DNA from: Enterococcus wangshanyuanii
GTDB lineage: Bacteria > Bacillota > Bacilli > Lactobacillales > Enterococcaceae
Assembly: GCF_002197645.1 (NCBI RefSeq)
Contig: NZ_CP021874.1
Location: forward strand, 2,914,001 to 2,978,000
Reading direction: 5' to 3'
DNA length: 64,000 nucleotides
Shown: positions 52,014-61,478 of the stretch, piece after piece
Layout of the letters: every line of letters begins with the position of its first letter
Position numbering within the stretch: the first letter of the stretch is position 1
The notes under the pieces: model-generated
The model's database searches: none
What the model was told of the DNA's origin: nothing
Seen by the model: only the letters and a program-made list of their open reading frames with translations
Position numbers and translations under genes: made by a program

Positions 52014-54680
52014 TTGAAAAGGATTGGAAAAAAGTTAAAGAAAAGAAAAGCAACGATAATTGCTGTACTTCTTACTCTTGGACTTAGCTGGATTTTACCT
52101 CAGGTAAGTGAAGGGAAAGCTGAAGCAGCTGTTGAAAATAAATCATCTGTCAATCTTGGAATAGACGAAGAAAAAAAGCAGTTTGTAATGACAGCCACTC
52201 AAAGACTTGGTGTAACAGAGACAAGCGAAATCTCTGAACCAGTCAAACTTACTCTGTCATTTAATGGTTATGAGCCAAAAGATGTTAAGTCTTTTGAAGA
52301 AAAGCTTAAAATTATGAACCAAAAAGACCAAGAGTATCCAATAGGTAAAGGAATCAGCAAAAAAGTAGCTGGTCCTGAATCAATAGAAGTAACTCTTGAA
52401 AAAATTTTTTTAGAGTCAATTGTTTATTCAAAGGAACAAGCGATTAAATTCGCTTTGACAGATGACTTGACAAATCGAGTAAGTGAGGCAGAGAACATTT
52501 CTGTTCAAATCGATAATTCACTTACAAAAGAACAAAGTAGAGCAACAACTAATATTCCTCAGGTGCAAGAGGAACCGCAGAAAAGAATAATTGGCCCTAT
52601 GCCGCATGCTGCTGATTTGGGAGACATGCATTGGTTTGCAGATCGTTATGGGACAGGAACGAACACGGCAGTTCCCAAAGCACTAGTAGTAACGGAAGAT
52701 GGAGATATTGATACTGATTGGCCTGAATCTGACGTTGTATTACCTACAGTTAGAGACAAAATGGCTACGCTGTCTACTTCTGCAGGTAAAGGTGCTAATG
52801 TTATGATAAACTATGTTAAAGTATCCTACGACGGTGGAAAGACATTTGTAAAGCCAGAGCTAGAGGGCTTTTTTCAAATGGCATATCTTTGGCGAAAAGT
52901 GGGAGATACTCCTCCCATTGTGATAGTTGAAAATGTAGGGATGTTTGAAGGGAAAGAGGTTATTGCAAAAATGACCTATCCTAAATTGCCGCTTGTTGAT
53001 ACGGATTTGTATATATACGCTACTAATGCTAGTGAAGTGTTGAAGGTGGGATCAAGCCAAGGTAAAGGGAGCCCGGATTATAAAATGAGGTTCGACTTTT
53101 TTACACGTAATCAGACAGTAGAAGACAATCCTAACAATCCTGAAAAGTGGAAGATGGATTCTTTGCCAGCGGATGCAAAATTATTGCTTCCAGTAAAATT
53201 CCCTAGATTAGGGATTCAGTATCCCCCGGGGTCTAATCCTTTGACACAAGATACGCTACAACTTGAAGTGGGGGATCAGTCAGATAGTATGTTCCAGGGA
53301 CTGATAACATCTTTTAATTATACAGATTATTACGGTCAGACACCTACAAAAAAAGATTTTTATATACGAACTTTCCCGACAGATCCAAATGGCTATCAAG
53401 TAGATTTGCGACATTATAGTGGGAAACCCAGTGATGGGAAAAAAGAAGCCCAGTTTAATCTAATCTATCAAGGATCAAGTATAGAATTTTCAAAAGGTAG
53501 GAATGAAACAGACCATGTAGAATTTTATTTTTTCAATCGGGATGCAAGAATTTTTATTGAGCGAGGAGTTCCAGCACCAAATGTTAATGAAATTACGGAT
53601 AGGACTGGTTTTGGCGTATTAAGTACGATTACGCAAACACTACCTGTTCAGCCCGTATCTAATTTATACAAGGATGTTGCCATTAATTTTACGGTCAACG
53701 GGCTTGAAAGAGCGCTGGAGAGAGACGATATTAAATTGATGGATGAAGATGGTGTTGAAGTAAGCGCTACTAGAGCAGAAGTGACCTTTACTTATAAGGG
53801 AAACAACAATTATGAAGTGAAATTGACGGATAAATTTATTAAGAAAATCGTAAAGGCTTCTGGCGATAAAGATTACAATTTTGTTATTGGTTTTAATAAA
53901 AGAAATATAAAAATGACGACTGCTAGTGAAGCAGAAATGATGAACTATTTCAATCACACTACAAAACGGTTTGAATTACCCTTTACAGAGGTATATAATA
54001 TTGCCTCCCCTGGATCAGAGTCTAAAGTTGGTTTAGAAGAAATTAAATCTGAAAGTAGCAACGGTGTTAGTCCGATCCAAGTTAATCCGCCGACAGGTAA
54101 GGCTAAGGTAGGAATGACTATTTCCAAAGGCAAAGAGGTTACTGACATAGTAGCAAGCGACTTTGTTACTAATATAGCGCTAGGGACACCGTTAGCTTTT
54201 GATTCAGTAGATGCTGTGATAGAAGATGATCCTAGCCTGGACTTTGAGACCTTAGGACCTAAAAGTTTTAATGTTATTCTAAAAAGTCATAAAACAGGTG
54301 TTGAAAGTAAGCCAATCAAAGTAAATGTAACGGTTGTATACAATCCCATAGAGTTTGTTGGTGTTACCAAAGAAATCAAAATGAAAAGGACAAATAACGT
54401 GGTTAGTGGGGAGGGGGAAGTTTACTATTCTGGCTCAGAATCAACAAGAATCAAAGTTGAGACAGCCCCTATCTTTGAATTGTATAGTGAGGAAACGGCT
54501 GAACCTGTAACGTTAAGGGTCTATAAAAAAGGGGATAAGGCTTTGGGAGCGGATGGCGTATTAACCATTCTAAGTGATACTGATTTTTTAGATGTGTTTA
54601 GTGTGAAGGCCCCCCAAGATAAATTTGAAAAAGTGGATATTTACAAAGGGAGTATGAACTTTGTGTTTACAGTTCAGTAA
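52014..54680 (+). CDS. Large secreted surface protein of the WxL locus
   Basis: 888 residues with a signal peptide (Lys/Arg-rich start; cleavage near AEA-A). There is no C-terminal anchor or clear WxL motif. The middle holds beta-rich segments with many Asp/Asn-Pro turns (FPTDPNGYQVDLRHYSGKPS). A later domain (from about 660) has NPPTGKAKVGMTISKG and bacterial Ig-like patterning. It starts at TTG with AAGGAG upstream. It occupies the position of the large CscC protein of csc clusters but lacks the paired WxL motifs, so partner proteins may hold it. It ends the operon. No function is assigned. Confidence 0.7.
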   Translation: MKRIGKKLKKRKATIIAVLLTLGLSWILPQVSEGKAEAAVENKSSVNLGIDEEKKQFVMTATQRLGVTETSEISEPVKLTLSFNGYEPKDVKSFEEKLKIMNQKDQEYPIGKGISKKVAGPESIEVTLEKIFLESIVYSKEQAIKFALTDDLTNRVSEAENISVQIDNSLTKEQSRATTNIPQVQEEPQKRIIGPMPHAADLGDMHWFADRYGTGTNTAVPKALVVTEDGDIDTDWPESDVVLPTVRDKMATLSTSAGKGANVMINYVKVSYDGGKTFVKPELEGFFQMAYLWRKVGDTPPIVIVENVGMFEGKEVIAKMTYPKLPLVDTDLYIYATNASEVLKVGSSQGKGSPDYKMRFDFFTRNQTVEDNPNNPEKWKMDSLPADAKLLLPVKFPRLGIQYPPGSNPLTQDTLQLEVGDQSDSMFQGLITSFNYTDYYGQTPTKKDFYIRTFPTDPNGYQVDLRHYSGKPSDGKKEAQFNLIYQGSSIEFSKGRNETDHVEFYFFNRDARIFIERGVPAPNVNEITDRTGFGVLSTITQTLPVQPVSNLYKDVAINFTVNGLERALERDDIKLMDEDGVEVSATRAEVTFTYKGNNNYEVKLTDKFIKKIVKASGDKDYNFVIGFNKRNIKMTTASEAEMMNYFNHTTKRFELPFTEVYNIASPGSESKVGLEEIKSESSNGVSPIQVNPPTGKAKVGMTISKGKEVTDIVASDFVTNIALGTPLAFDSVDAVIEDDPSLDFETLGPKSFNVILKSHKTGVESKPIKVNVTVVYNPIEFVGVTKEIKMKRTNNVVSGEGEVYYSGSESTRIKVETAPIFELYSEETAEPVTLRVYKKGDKALGADGVLTILSDTDFLDVFSVKAPQDKFEKVDIYKGSMNFVFTVQ

Positions 54681-55010
54681 TAAGCAACATTTTTGTGGAA
54701 AATAAGCTGTTACAGCTAAAACAATTTGTGAACAGGGAGAAAATAAGTTTAATAAATATTTCTGGAATTACAAAGTTAAGTTAATCCAATTTTTGTTGAT
54801 TGTTCTAATCTGAAATATAGTTATATTGATGGTACCCATAGATGCTCAAATCATGAAAACGAGACTGTACCTGTTCCTGTCATTTATTTGGTTATGAAGA
54901 GTCATGTCCCAAGCTTGTACTTTTTATTGTGATAGTAGGAAAGAATTAGACAGATTAGATATGACCTGAGAGAATTAAAAGTGATGAAATGACTAATTGA
55001 ATAAATTAAG
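54681..55010. other. Intergenic region after the WxL operon
   Basis: AT-rich, no ORF of useful size. A small AGCTGT/ACAGCT hairpin lies near 54705, and a stretch near 54880-54930 (CATTTATT then CATGTCCC) faintly resembles the tail of repeat R1. Nothing firm is recognised. Confidence 0.35.
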
Positions 55011-55060
55011 ACAAAGAAACTGAAAGTTAGCTTTACTGTTAACTTTCAGTTTCTTTGTTT
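55011..55060. terminator. Terminator at the right border of the WxL locus
   Basis: Perfect 19-bp stem (ACAAAGAAACTGAAAGTTA with its complement at 55040-55058) and a 10-nt loop, T-rich afterward. It insulates yhaO. Confidence 0.88.
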
Positions 55061-55170
55061 TGCAAAATGGAAAAATGAAAAACGAACAAATTTTCGTATG
55101 TTTTTACTGACCGATTCTTGATAAAATGATATGATGAAAGAAATGACTTTAGAAGAAGGAGGAGAAGCAA

Positions 55171-56403
55171 ATGAAAGTCTTACATACAGCAGATTTGCAT
55201 CTGGATCGATCTTTTGAAGGATTAAGAAATATACCCAAATCACTCGCTGAAAGTCTGCAAAAGGCCAACCAAGAGGCTGTGACGTCGATTGTTGATATAG
55301 CAATCAAAAATCAAGTTGATTTAGTGATTTTCGCTGGAGATACATTTCATCAAAGTCGGACATCGATCCGTACACAAGCCTTTTTTATAGACGAAATGAA
55401 ACGGCTGGAACAAGCAAAGATACCTGTTGTCTTATCATTTGGTAATCATGATTACTATGTTTCTGAACGCTACTGGTTTGAATTTCCTGATAATCTGCTT
55501 CTTTTTCAAAAAGAGCAAGTCGAGACCCATTATTTAATGACAAAAGATCAAGAGAAGGTTGCAATTTCTGGTTTTAGCTATCAACATTCATGGATCAATG
55601 AACATAAATTATCTGAATTCCCTACAAAAGATGTCAATGCTGATCTTCATATCGGTATTTATCACGGGGATATACAGAGCAATGGTCAGCAAAGCTATGC
55701 ACCATTTTCATTTAGTGAAATGAAAGCAAAAGGCTATGACTATTGGGCGTTAGGCCATATTCATCAGCCGCAAGTGGTCAGTGCAGACCCTTTGATCGTC
55801 TACCCAGGAACACCACAAGGACATACAAAAAAAGAGCGGAACTTACAAGGGGTCGCCATTATTTCCATAGCTTCTGGACATGCAACGGTGCGTTTTGAAC
55901 CTGTCGCACAAGTAGTTTGGCAAGTAGAATCTTATTCCTTAAAGCAGGTAGCGAGTCTGCAAGAAGCATTGACTGTCATCACGGATCATCTTGTAAACGG
56001 CAATAAGGAACAAGGACAGCTATTATTAAAAGAGCTTCAATTGACGGACACGGAGCATCTCGGAGATGAATTTCAACGTTCTTATGCAAATGGCGAATTA
56101 CTCTCTTACCTGCAAACCACAGTGATGAGCCAAACTACCCAAGAAACATTTCTATTTCAGATCAAACTTGTAAAGAATAGTGATGAGCAAAAAACATTGA
56201 TCACAGCCGATCCACAACTACTAGAGCAGCTGGAAAAAAACTATTTGCAAACTGAGATCTTTTCAAATACTTTACAGGAACTACTCAAAAATCCATTATT
56301 CACTTCTGTTGTTACAACTGATAGTGAATGGCGTGAACGCAGCATTGAACAAGCTGATCAGCGGATCAAAGAAGATTTTGTTATTCAGGAGGATCAGTCA
56401 TGA
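55171..56403 (+). CDS. yhaO: YhaO-type DNA exonuclease/metallophosphoesterase
   Basis: 410-residue SbcD-like calcineurin phosphoesterase. Metal-binding motifs in order: TADLHLD, FAGDTFHQ, FGNHDYY, YHGDI and GHIHQPQ. The C-terminal third is a helical partner-binding region. Like SbcD with SbcC or Mre11 with Rad50, it should work with the overlapping yhaN ATPase in DNA end processing. AAGGAGGAG precedes the ATG. It resumes the yheA-yhaO block interrupted by the WxL locus. Confidence 0.88.
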   Translation: MKVLHTADLHLDRSFEGLRNIPKSLAESLQKANQEAVTSIVDIAIKNQVDLVIFAGDTFHQSRTSIRTQAFFIDEMKRLEQAKIPVVLSFGNHDYYVSERYWFEFPDNLLLFQKEQVETHYLMTKDQEKVAISGFSYQHSWINEHKLSEFPTKDVNADLHIGIYHGDIQSNGQQSYAPFSFSEMKAKGYDYWALGHIHQPQVVSADPLIVYPGTPQGHTKKERNLQGVAIISIASGHATVRFEPVAQVVWQVESYSLKQVASLQEALTVITDHLVNGNKEQGQLLLKELQLTDTEHLGDEFQRSYANGELLSYLQTTVMSQTTQETFLFQIKLVKNSDEQKTLITADPQLLEQLEKNYLQTEIFSNTLQELLKNPLFTSVVTTDSEWRERSIEQADQRIKEDFVIQEDQS

Positions 56404-59096
56404 AACTCATTGCAATAGAAATTGTCGGATTTGGCAAATGGCAGCAACAAAAAATTGAATTTTTACCTAATAATCAACTACTCTTTGGAGCGAATGAAGC
56501 AGGAAAGTCAACCATCTATCAATTCATTCAAGCGATGCTGTTTGGTTTTCCACCTAAAGGAAAACGTAAAAAGGATTATCAGCCTAAGAATGGTGGAGCA
56601 TATGGCGGACGTCTCTGGTTTTCTCATCCAGTTCATGGAGAAGTACAGGTAGAACGTTTTAAAGGTCAAAATAAAGGACAAGCGAAAGTCTATTTCAATG
56701 ATCGAATGGGTGATGAAGCTGTCTTAAAAAAGTTGCTTCACCCGTTAAGCAAAGAATTATTTCAGTCTGTCTTTTCTATTCAGCAAGAGCAGTTGGGACA
56801 GCTGGATAAACTTACGGAAGAAGAGTTGCAGACATCGTTGTTATCTTTAGGTTTGTCGGGTAGTCAACAACTCCTAGTTCGCAGAGATGAATATTTTAAA
56901 ATGTCTCAAACGGTCTATAAAGGAAAAGGCAGTCAGCCTCCGTTGAATCAAAAGCTTATGCAGTATCAAGAATTACAGCAAAGAATCAACGATAAGGAGC
57001 AGCAGGAACGACCGTTTCAAGAAATAGTCACATCATTAGCTAACACTGAACAACAAATTTCAGAACAATATTTATTGATTCAGCAAATAAAAGATGAATT
57101 GACCTTAGTGGAAAAGCAGGTCATGAATTTACCTTTGTATGAAGAATTGCAATCGATCGATGAGTTAAGTGAAGCGCCCGTTATTAATCTGGAAGATCAA
57201 GAAAAGTTGTTATCACTATATCAGCAGCATCGTTTTTTATATGAAGAATTGATTCGTTTAAATCAAAACCTAGCTGTTCAAAGTGATCACGGAGACCAGC
57301 AAGAAGAATACCAGTTTTATCTTGAAGAAGAAGAAAATATCAAGCGATTGTTGAATCAACGCTATGCGATCGACAAGTTGCTTTCTGAAATTCAGTGGAT
57401 GACTCAAAACTTGGAACAAAATCAAAAAGAAATGCAGCCTTTAGAAAGACAGTGGGGTTGGTCCAAACAAAATCCGCCTCAGTTTGCCCTAGACGAGCAA
57501 GAAGTCAACGAATTGCGGGAATCGATCGTTGAACGAACGGTCAAACTACAGAATACTCAGACCGATTTACACTTATTAGAAGAAGAGATTGCTACGCGGG
57601 AAGAAAACCTAAGTACTTTTGAAACAGTCAATAAGAATATGTTTCAAAAAGGAAGGCAAAGCAAAGGCAAAAGTGTCAATCTAGCCTTTTGTCTTCTTGG
57701 GGCAGCTCTTTTGATCCTTAGTTTCTTTTTTTCAGCACCGCTTAGATATGTAGGTGTGGGAATCAGCGTTGTAGCTATACTTATCGGTGTGGCACCGCTT
57801 TTTTATCAGCCAACAGAGGCCTATAAAAATGAAAAACGGCAGTGGCAAGAAAAACTTTCCCAACTAGACTATTTAAATGATCAGCTATTAAAACTGAAAG
57901 CTGATATGAAAAAAATACACGAAGAAGAACGTGAACTAGCAAATTTCATTGCAGAAAAAGTAGAAGAAAATCATTTAGGTCGAATGGATCAAGTAGAATT
58001 TTGGCTGAATCATCGGAGTGATATCACGCGGTACTTGATTTTGATCAATACAAACGAAGAATTGGAACAGCAGTTATTGGAAGATCAAAAGCGTATGGCA
58101 GAAATCGCCCAAGAAACTGAACGTTTTACAGCAAGATTGCCGATTTCAGGAACGCCATTAGCACAACGTATCCAAATCATCAGTCGATTTGTTGATCAAA
58201 TGGAAAAAATCCGTTTTGAACAAGAGTATCAAGCAGATGCATACACAAGACAGACGATCCGTGAGGTCAAAGAAAAACAGCAGCAAATCGATGAACAGCT
58301 TACACCATTGCTGCATCGTTTTCAAATTGATTCGATCAATCGAATACCCGATAAGTTGAAAAGCTATCAAAATACGACGACAAATAAAAAAAGAAAAAAA
58401 GAGTTGCAATCAATGTTGGCAGGTTTATATACTGACACAACAGTGATAAAAGAACTTCCAGTAAGTAGGCAGAATTTAGCTAAAAAAGTAAAAGAGGCTG
58501 AAGAACAGCTGTTACAATTGCAAAAAATAGAGCAAAAGTTACTTTATCAACGAAAACAAATGCTGTCAGACGGCACTTTAGATGAATTGTATCAAGAACA
58601 AGCAGCTTTGAAAGCAGAAGTTGAGGAACTCGCATTAGAATGGTCAGGCTATCAGTTAGCAGGTCAATTATTGATGGATCTGTTAACAGAATTATCAGAA
58701 AAACAATTACCCAATTTATTGAATAAAATCGCAGAGTATATTCAACTTTTGACAGAACAGGCCTACCAGTCGATTCAATTAGAAGCAGAGCAATTGATCG
58801 TGATTCGCCAAGATCATCAGCGATTTTTACTGCATGAATTATCGACGGGAACAAAGGATCAGGTGATCATGGCGGTTCGCTTTGCTTTCTTATACTTACA
58901 AAAGCATCGAAGTTTGTGCCCGATAATGATCGATGACGGTTGGCTGCATTACGACAGTCAACGGAAAAAACAGTTGGCGGAACTTTTTGCGCTTTTTTCT
59001 GAACAACAGCAGGTCATCTGTTTTTCTTCCGATAAAGAAATGGTAAGCTATTACCAAGAGTTAAAACAACCGATTATTGAACTAAAAGGAGTGTAA
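56400..59096 (+). CDS. yhaN: YhaN-type AAA ATPase (SbcC/Rad50-like)
   Basis: 898-residue ATPase. N-terminal P-loop FGANEAGKST, long coiled coils either side of a central hydrophobic hairpin (about residues 425-465: NLAFCLLGAALLILSFFF and GVGISVVAILIGVAPLF), and a C-terminal signature/Walker B region (LSTGTKDQVIMAVRFAFL, PIMIDDGWLH). The central membrane-like segments replace the zinc hook of SbcC and are typical of YhaN. It overlaps yhaO by 4 bp (ATGA) and precedes yhaM by 2 bp. It likely couples ATP use to YhaO nuclease action. Confidence 0.88.
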   Translation: MKLIAIEIVGFGKWQQQKIEFLPNNQLLFGANEAGKSTIYQFIQAMLFGFPPKGKRKKDYQPKNGGAYGGRLWFSHPVHGEVQVERFKGQNKGQAKVYFNDRMGDEAVLKKLLHPLSKELFQSVFSIQQEQLGQLDKLTEEELQTSLLSLGLSGSQQLLVRRDEYFKMSQTVYKGKGSQPPLNQKLMQYQELQQRINDKEQQERPFQEIVTSLANTEQQISEQYLLIQQIKDELTLVEKQVMNLPLYEELQSIDELSEAPVINLEDQEKLLSLYQQHRFLYEELIRLNQNLAVQSDHGDQQEEYQFYLEEEENIKRLLNQRYAIDKLLSEIQWMTQNLEQNQKEMQPLERQWGWSKQNPPQFALDEQEVNELRESIVERTVKLQNTQTDLHLLEEEIATREENLSTFETVNKNMFQKGRQSKGKSVNLAFCLLGAALLILSFFFSAPLRYVGVGISVVAILIGVAPLFYQPTEAYKNEKRQWQEKLSQLDYLNDQLLKLKADMKKIHEEERELANFIAEKVEENHLGRMDQVEFWLNHRSDITRYLILINTNEELEQQLLEDQKRMAEIAQETERFTARLPISGTPLAQRIQIISRFVDQMEKIRFEQEYQADAYTRQTIREVKEKQQQIDEQLTPLLHRFQIDSINRIPDKLKSYQNTTTNKKRKKELQSMLAGLYTDTTVIKELPVSRQNLAKKVKEAEEQLLQLQKIEQKLLYQRKQMLSDGTLDELYQEQAALKAEVEELALEWSGYQLAGQLLMDLLTELSEKQLPNLLNKIAEYIQLLTEQAYQSIQLEAEQLIVIRQDHQRFLLHELSTGTKDQVIMAVRFAFLYLQKHRSLCPIMIDDGWLHYDSQRKKQLAELFALFSEQQQVICFSSDKEMVSYYQELKQPIIELKGV

Positions 59097-59098
59097 GT

Positions 59099-60043
59099 AT
59101 GAAAAAAATTCGCGAATTAACTGTAGATGAAACATTTGAATTATTTTTGTTGATCAAAAATGCAGATGTCCGTATGGCTAAGAATGGAAAAAAATTTATT
59201 GCGTTCACTTTCCAAGATACTTCAGGTACGATCGATGGAAAATATTGGGATGCTTCTGAGGAAGAAATCAGTCGCTATACTGCTGGACATGTGGTTCTTT
59301 TGAACGGTAAAAGAGAAGTTTACCAAGGCAATCCTCAAGTAAAAATCATTCATATGCGCTTAGCGCGTCCGGAAGAACCAAATGAACCGACTTTATATAT
59401 GGAAAGAGCCCCCTTAAAACGTGAAGATATGGTAGAGGAGATCAATCAAACGATTTTTGAAATCACCAATGCTCATTGGCAGCGGATCGTTCGTTATCTG
59501 TTGACGCAATACCAAAAAGAATTTTTTGATTTTCCAGCTGCCAAACGAAATCATCATGCATTTGCCAATGGCTTGGCTTATCACACAGTCTCTATGTTGC
59601 GATTAGGAAAAGCGATTTGTAAGGAGTATAACGAATTGAATGCCGCTTTACTTTATTCTGGGATCATCTTACATGATCTTGGTAAAGTAAAAGAATTATC
59701 TGGCGCGATGGCGACTGAATACACGATTGCCGGCAATTTGATCGGACATTTGGTTTTAGTTGATGAAGAAATCACAAAGGCATGTATTGCACTGAAGATC
59801 GATGAAAATGATGAAGATGTGATCGTGTTACGTCATATGGTTTTAGCACATCACGGCTTATTAGAGTATGGTTCACCAGTCAGACCGCGCATCATGGAAG
59901 CAGAAGTTTTGCATCAAATCGACAATATCGATGCATCGATTCAAATGATGTTAGGCTCGATTCGCCAAACGGAGCCTGGGGAATATACCGATCGGATTTT
60001 TGGTTTAGATAACCGTAGTTTCTATGTACCTAAAAATATATAA
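59099..60043 (+). CDS. yhaM: 3'-5' exoribonuclease YhaM
   Basis: 314 residues. An N-terminal OB-fold (KKFIAFTFQDTSGTIDGKYWDAS) binds nucleic acid; the HD phosphohydrolase domain follows, with ANGLAYHTVSM, ILHDLGKVKEL and MVLAHHG metal ligands. YhaM is a Mn-dependent 3'-5' exoribonuclease that trims short RNA ends in Firmicutes. It follows yhaN after 2 bp with AAAGGAG upstream, as in Bacillus. The ASCH gene starts 20 bp after its stop and may be co-transcribed. Confidence 0.9.
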   Translation: MKKIRELTVDETFELFLLIKNADVRMAKNGKKFIAFTFQDTSGTIDGKYWDASEEEISRYTAGHVVLLNGKREVYQGNPQVKIIHMRLARPEEPNEPTLYMERAPLKREDMVEEINQTIFEITNAHWQRIVRYLLTQYQKEFFDFPAAKRNHHAFANGLAYHTVSMLRLGKAICKEYNELNAALLYSGIILHDLGKVKELSGAMATEYTIAGNLIGHLVLVDEEITKACIALKIDENDEDVIVLRHMVLAHHGLLEYGSPVRPRIMEAEVLHQIDNIDASIQMMLGSIRQTEPGEYTDRIFGLDNRSFYVPKNI

Positions 60044-60063
60044 GTAAAGTGAGTGAGAAAAAA

Positions 60064-60525
60064 ATGAATCGATCAGCACTTGACTTGTGGACACAATTTA
60101 AAGAAGATCACAAGATTTCACATGATCATTATGATGTCTGGGCCTTTGGCAATTCTCCCCAGATGGCAGATGAACTGTTGACGCTTGTTCTTCAAGGTGA
60201 GAAAACGGGGACTTCTTCTTTGAAATTATTATATGAGTTGGAACCGGAAGGAGAACAAATACCAGAAGTTGGCTGTTATAGCGTGCTTCTTGATGGAAAG
60301 GATCAAGCACAGGCTATTATCTGTACAAAAGTTGTTGACGTGCTTCCTTTTTCACAGATAACCGAGGTACATGGCTATTTGGAAGGAGAAGGCGAGCGGA
60401 ATCTGAGCTATTGGCGCAAGGTTCACAGACCCTTTTTTGAGCAGGAACTAAATGAGCGTGACTTGCCGTTTTCAGAAGACTTGTTGATTGTTTATGAGCT
60501 TTTTGAAGTGGTGTATAAGAGATAA
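60064..60525 (+). CDS. ASCH-domain protein
   Basis: 153-residue protein of the ASCH family (PUA-like fold). Typical sequence: YDVWAFGNSPQMADELLTLVLQGEKTGTSSL near the start (the GEKTGTSS motif lines the RNA/nucleoside pocket), then ICTKVVDVLPFSQI and EGERNLSYWRKVHRPFF. Related enzymes hydrolyse N4-acetylcytidine; others bind RNA. The ATG at 60064 is preferred over GTG 60049 because the former gives the usual family start. It trails yhaM, so an RNA-linked job is plausible. Confidence 0.8.
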   Translation: MNRSALDLWTQFKEDHKISHDHYDVWAFGNSPQMADELLTLVLQGEKTGTSSLKLLYELEPEGEQIPEVGCYSVLLDGKDQAQAIICTKVVDVLPFSQITEVHGYLEGEGERNLSYWRKVHRPFFEQELNERDLPFSEDLLIVYELFEVVYKR

Positions 60526-60579
60526 ACAAGAATAGATTAGCGCTTCTCTTGGACTAGAGATTAGGAAGGTAGGTATCTC

Positions 60580-61434
60580 ATGGACATAACTGTTTATGTT
60601 GTAAACGGATTTAGTAAGGATCATAAAGGCGGGAATAAGGCAGGAGTCGTACTGATGAAAAAGCCATTGACTACTTATCAAAAAATGGCTATAGCCAAAC
60701 AGCTAGGGTATGCTGAAACTGCATTTATATCCGAATCTGAACGAGCCGATTATAAATTTGAGTATTTTACACCAAAAGAAGAGGTTGATCTATGTGGTCA
60801 TGCCACGATTGGCTCTTTTGCGATATTAAAGTATTTAAATAAAATTTTTAAAAATCGTTATACAATTGAGACGAATAGTGGCGTTCTTGCCATAACTATA
60901 GAGGATGAGACCATATTTATGGAACAAACTAATCCGGTATTTTATGAGACTCTATCATCAGAAGAACTCACTGAGTGTTTTGATATTGACATGTTAGATC
61001 ATGCTTATCCGATTCAAATTGTGTCTACGGGATTAAAAGATATTTTGATTCCTATCAAAAGTGAAGCAGAATTGCATGCGCTACAACCAAATTTTGAAAA
61101 AATCAAAGCACTTAGTGCATCGTATCAAGTTGTTGGGATGCATCTATATGCGTTTAATGATGATCGAATAACATGTAGAAATTTTGCGCCATTGTACGAT
61201 ATCAATGAAGAGGCTGCAACAGGAACGTCAAATGGAGCACTTGCCTGTTATTTGTATACAATGCATGGGTTAAAAAAAGACGTTTATGTATTTGAGCAAG
61301 GCTATTCTTTACATTCACCTTCCGAAATACTAGTTAAACTAAAAACGAATAGTAAGAATGAAATAGAAAAGGTATATGTTGGCGGTAAGGGTGATTACTG
61401 TGAAACGAAGCTTTTAACTGTAGAAAATGACTAA
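60580..61434 (+). CDS. PhzF-family isomerase-like protein
   Basis: 284-residue protein of the PhzF/diaminopimelate-epimerase fold. GYAETAFI holds the conserved catalytic Glu, VDLCGHATIGSF the first phosphate/substrate loop, and NEEAATGTSNGALACYL the second. The two halves are internally similar. Reactions of most PhzF-like proteins are unknown; only the phenazine enzyme is well defined, and there is no phenazine locus here. GGAAGGTAGG lies before the ATG. A strong terminator separates it from convergent prsA. Confidence 0.82.
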   Translation: MDITVYVVNGFSKDHKGGNKAGVVLMKKPLTTYQKMAIAKQLGYAETAFISESERADYKFEYFTPKEEVDLCGHATIGSFAILKYLNKIFKNRYTIETNSGVLAITIEDETIFMEQTNPVFYETLSSEELTECFDIDMLDHAYPIQIVSTGLKDILIPIKSEAELHALQPNFEKIKALSASYQVVGMHLYAFNDDRITCRNFAPLYDINEEAATGTSNGALACYLYTMHGLKKDVYVFEQGYSLHSPSEILVKLKTNSKNEIEKVYVGGKGDYCETKLLTVEND

Positions 61435-61437
61435 TAA

Positions 61438-61470
61438 AAAAAGGAGCGGGATGTTTATCCGCTCCTTTTC
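61438..61470. terminator. Bidirectional terminator between phzF-like and prsA genes
   Basis: AAAAGGAGCGG/CCGCTCCTTTT stem, A-rich before and T-rich after. Confidence 0.9.
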
Positions 61471-61478
61471 TATTTTGA

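Noticed and set aside
43603..54680. Prophage or integrative element interpretation of the WxL region
   Set aside because: No integrase, recombinase, structural phage gene or conjugation gene is present; all genes fit a surface-protein locus.
54880..54930. Possible fifth full copy of the intergenic repeat after the WxL operon
   Set aside because: Only short matches (CATTTATT, ATGTCCC) were found; head and hairpin are missing, and the position is not between convergent genes.
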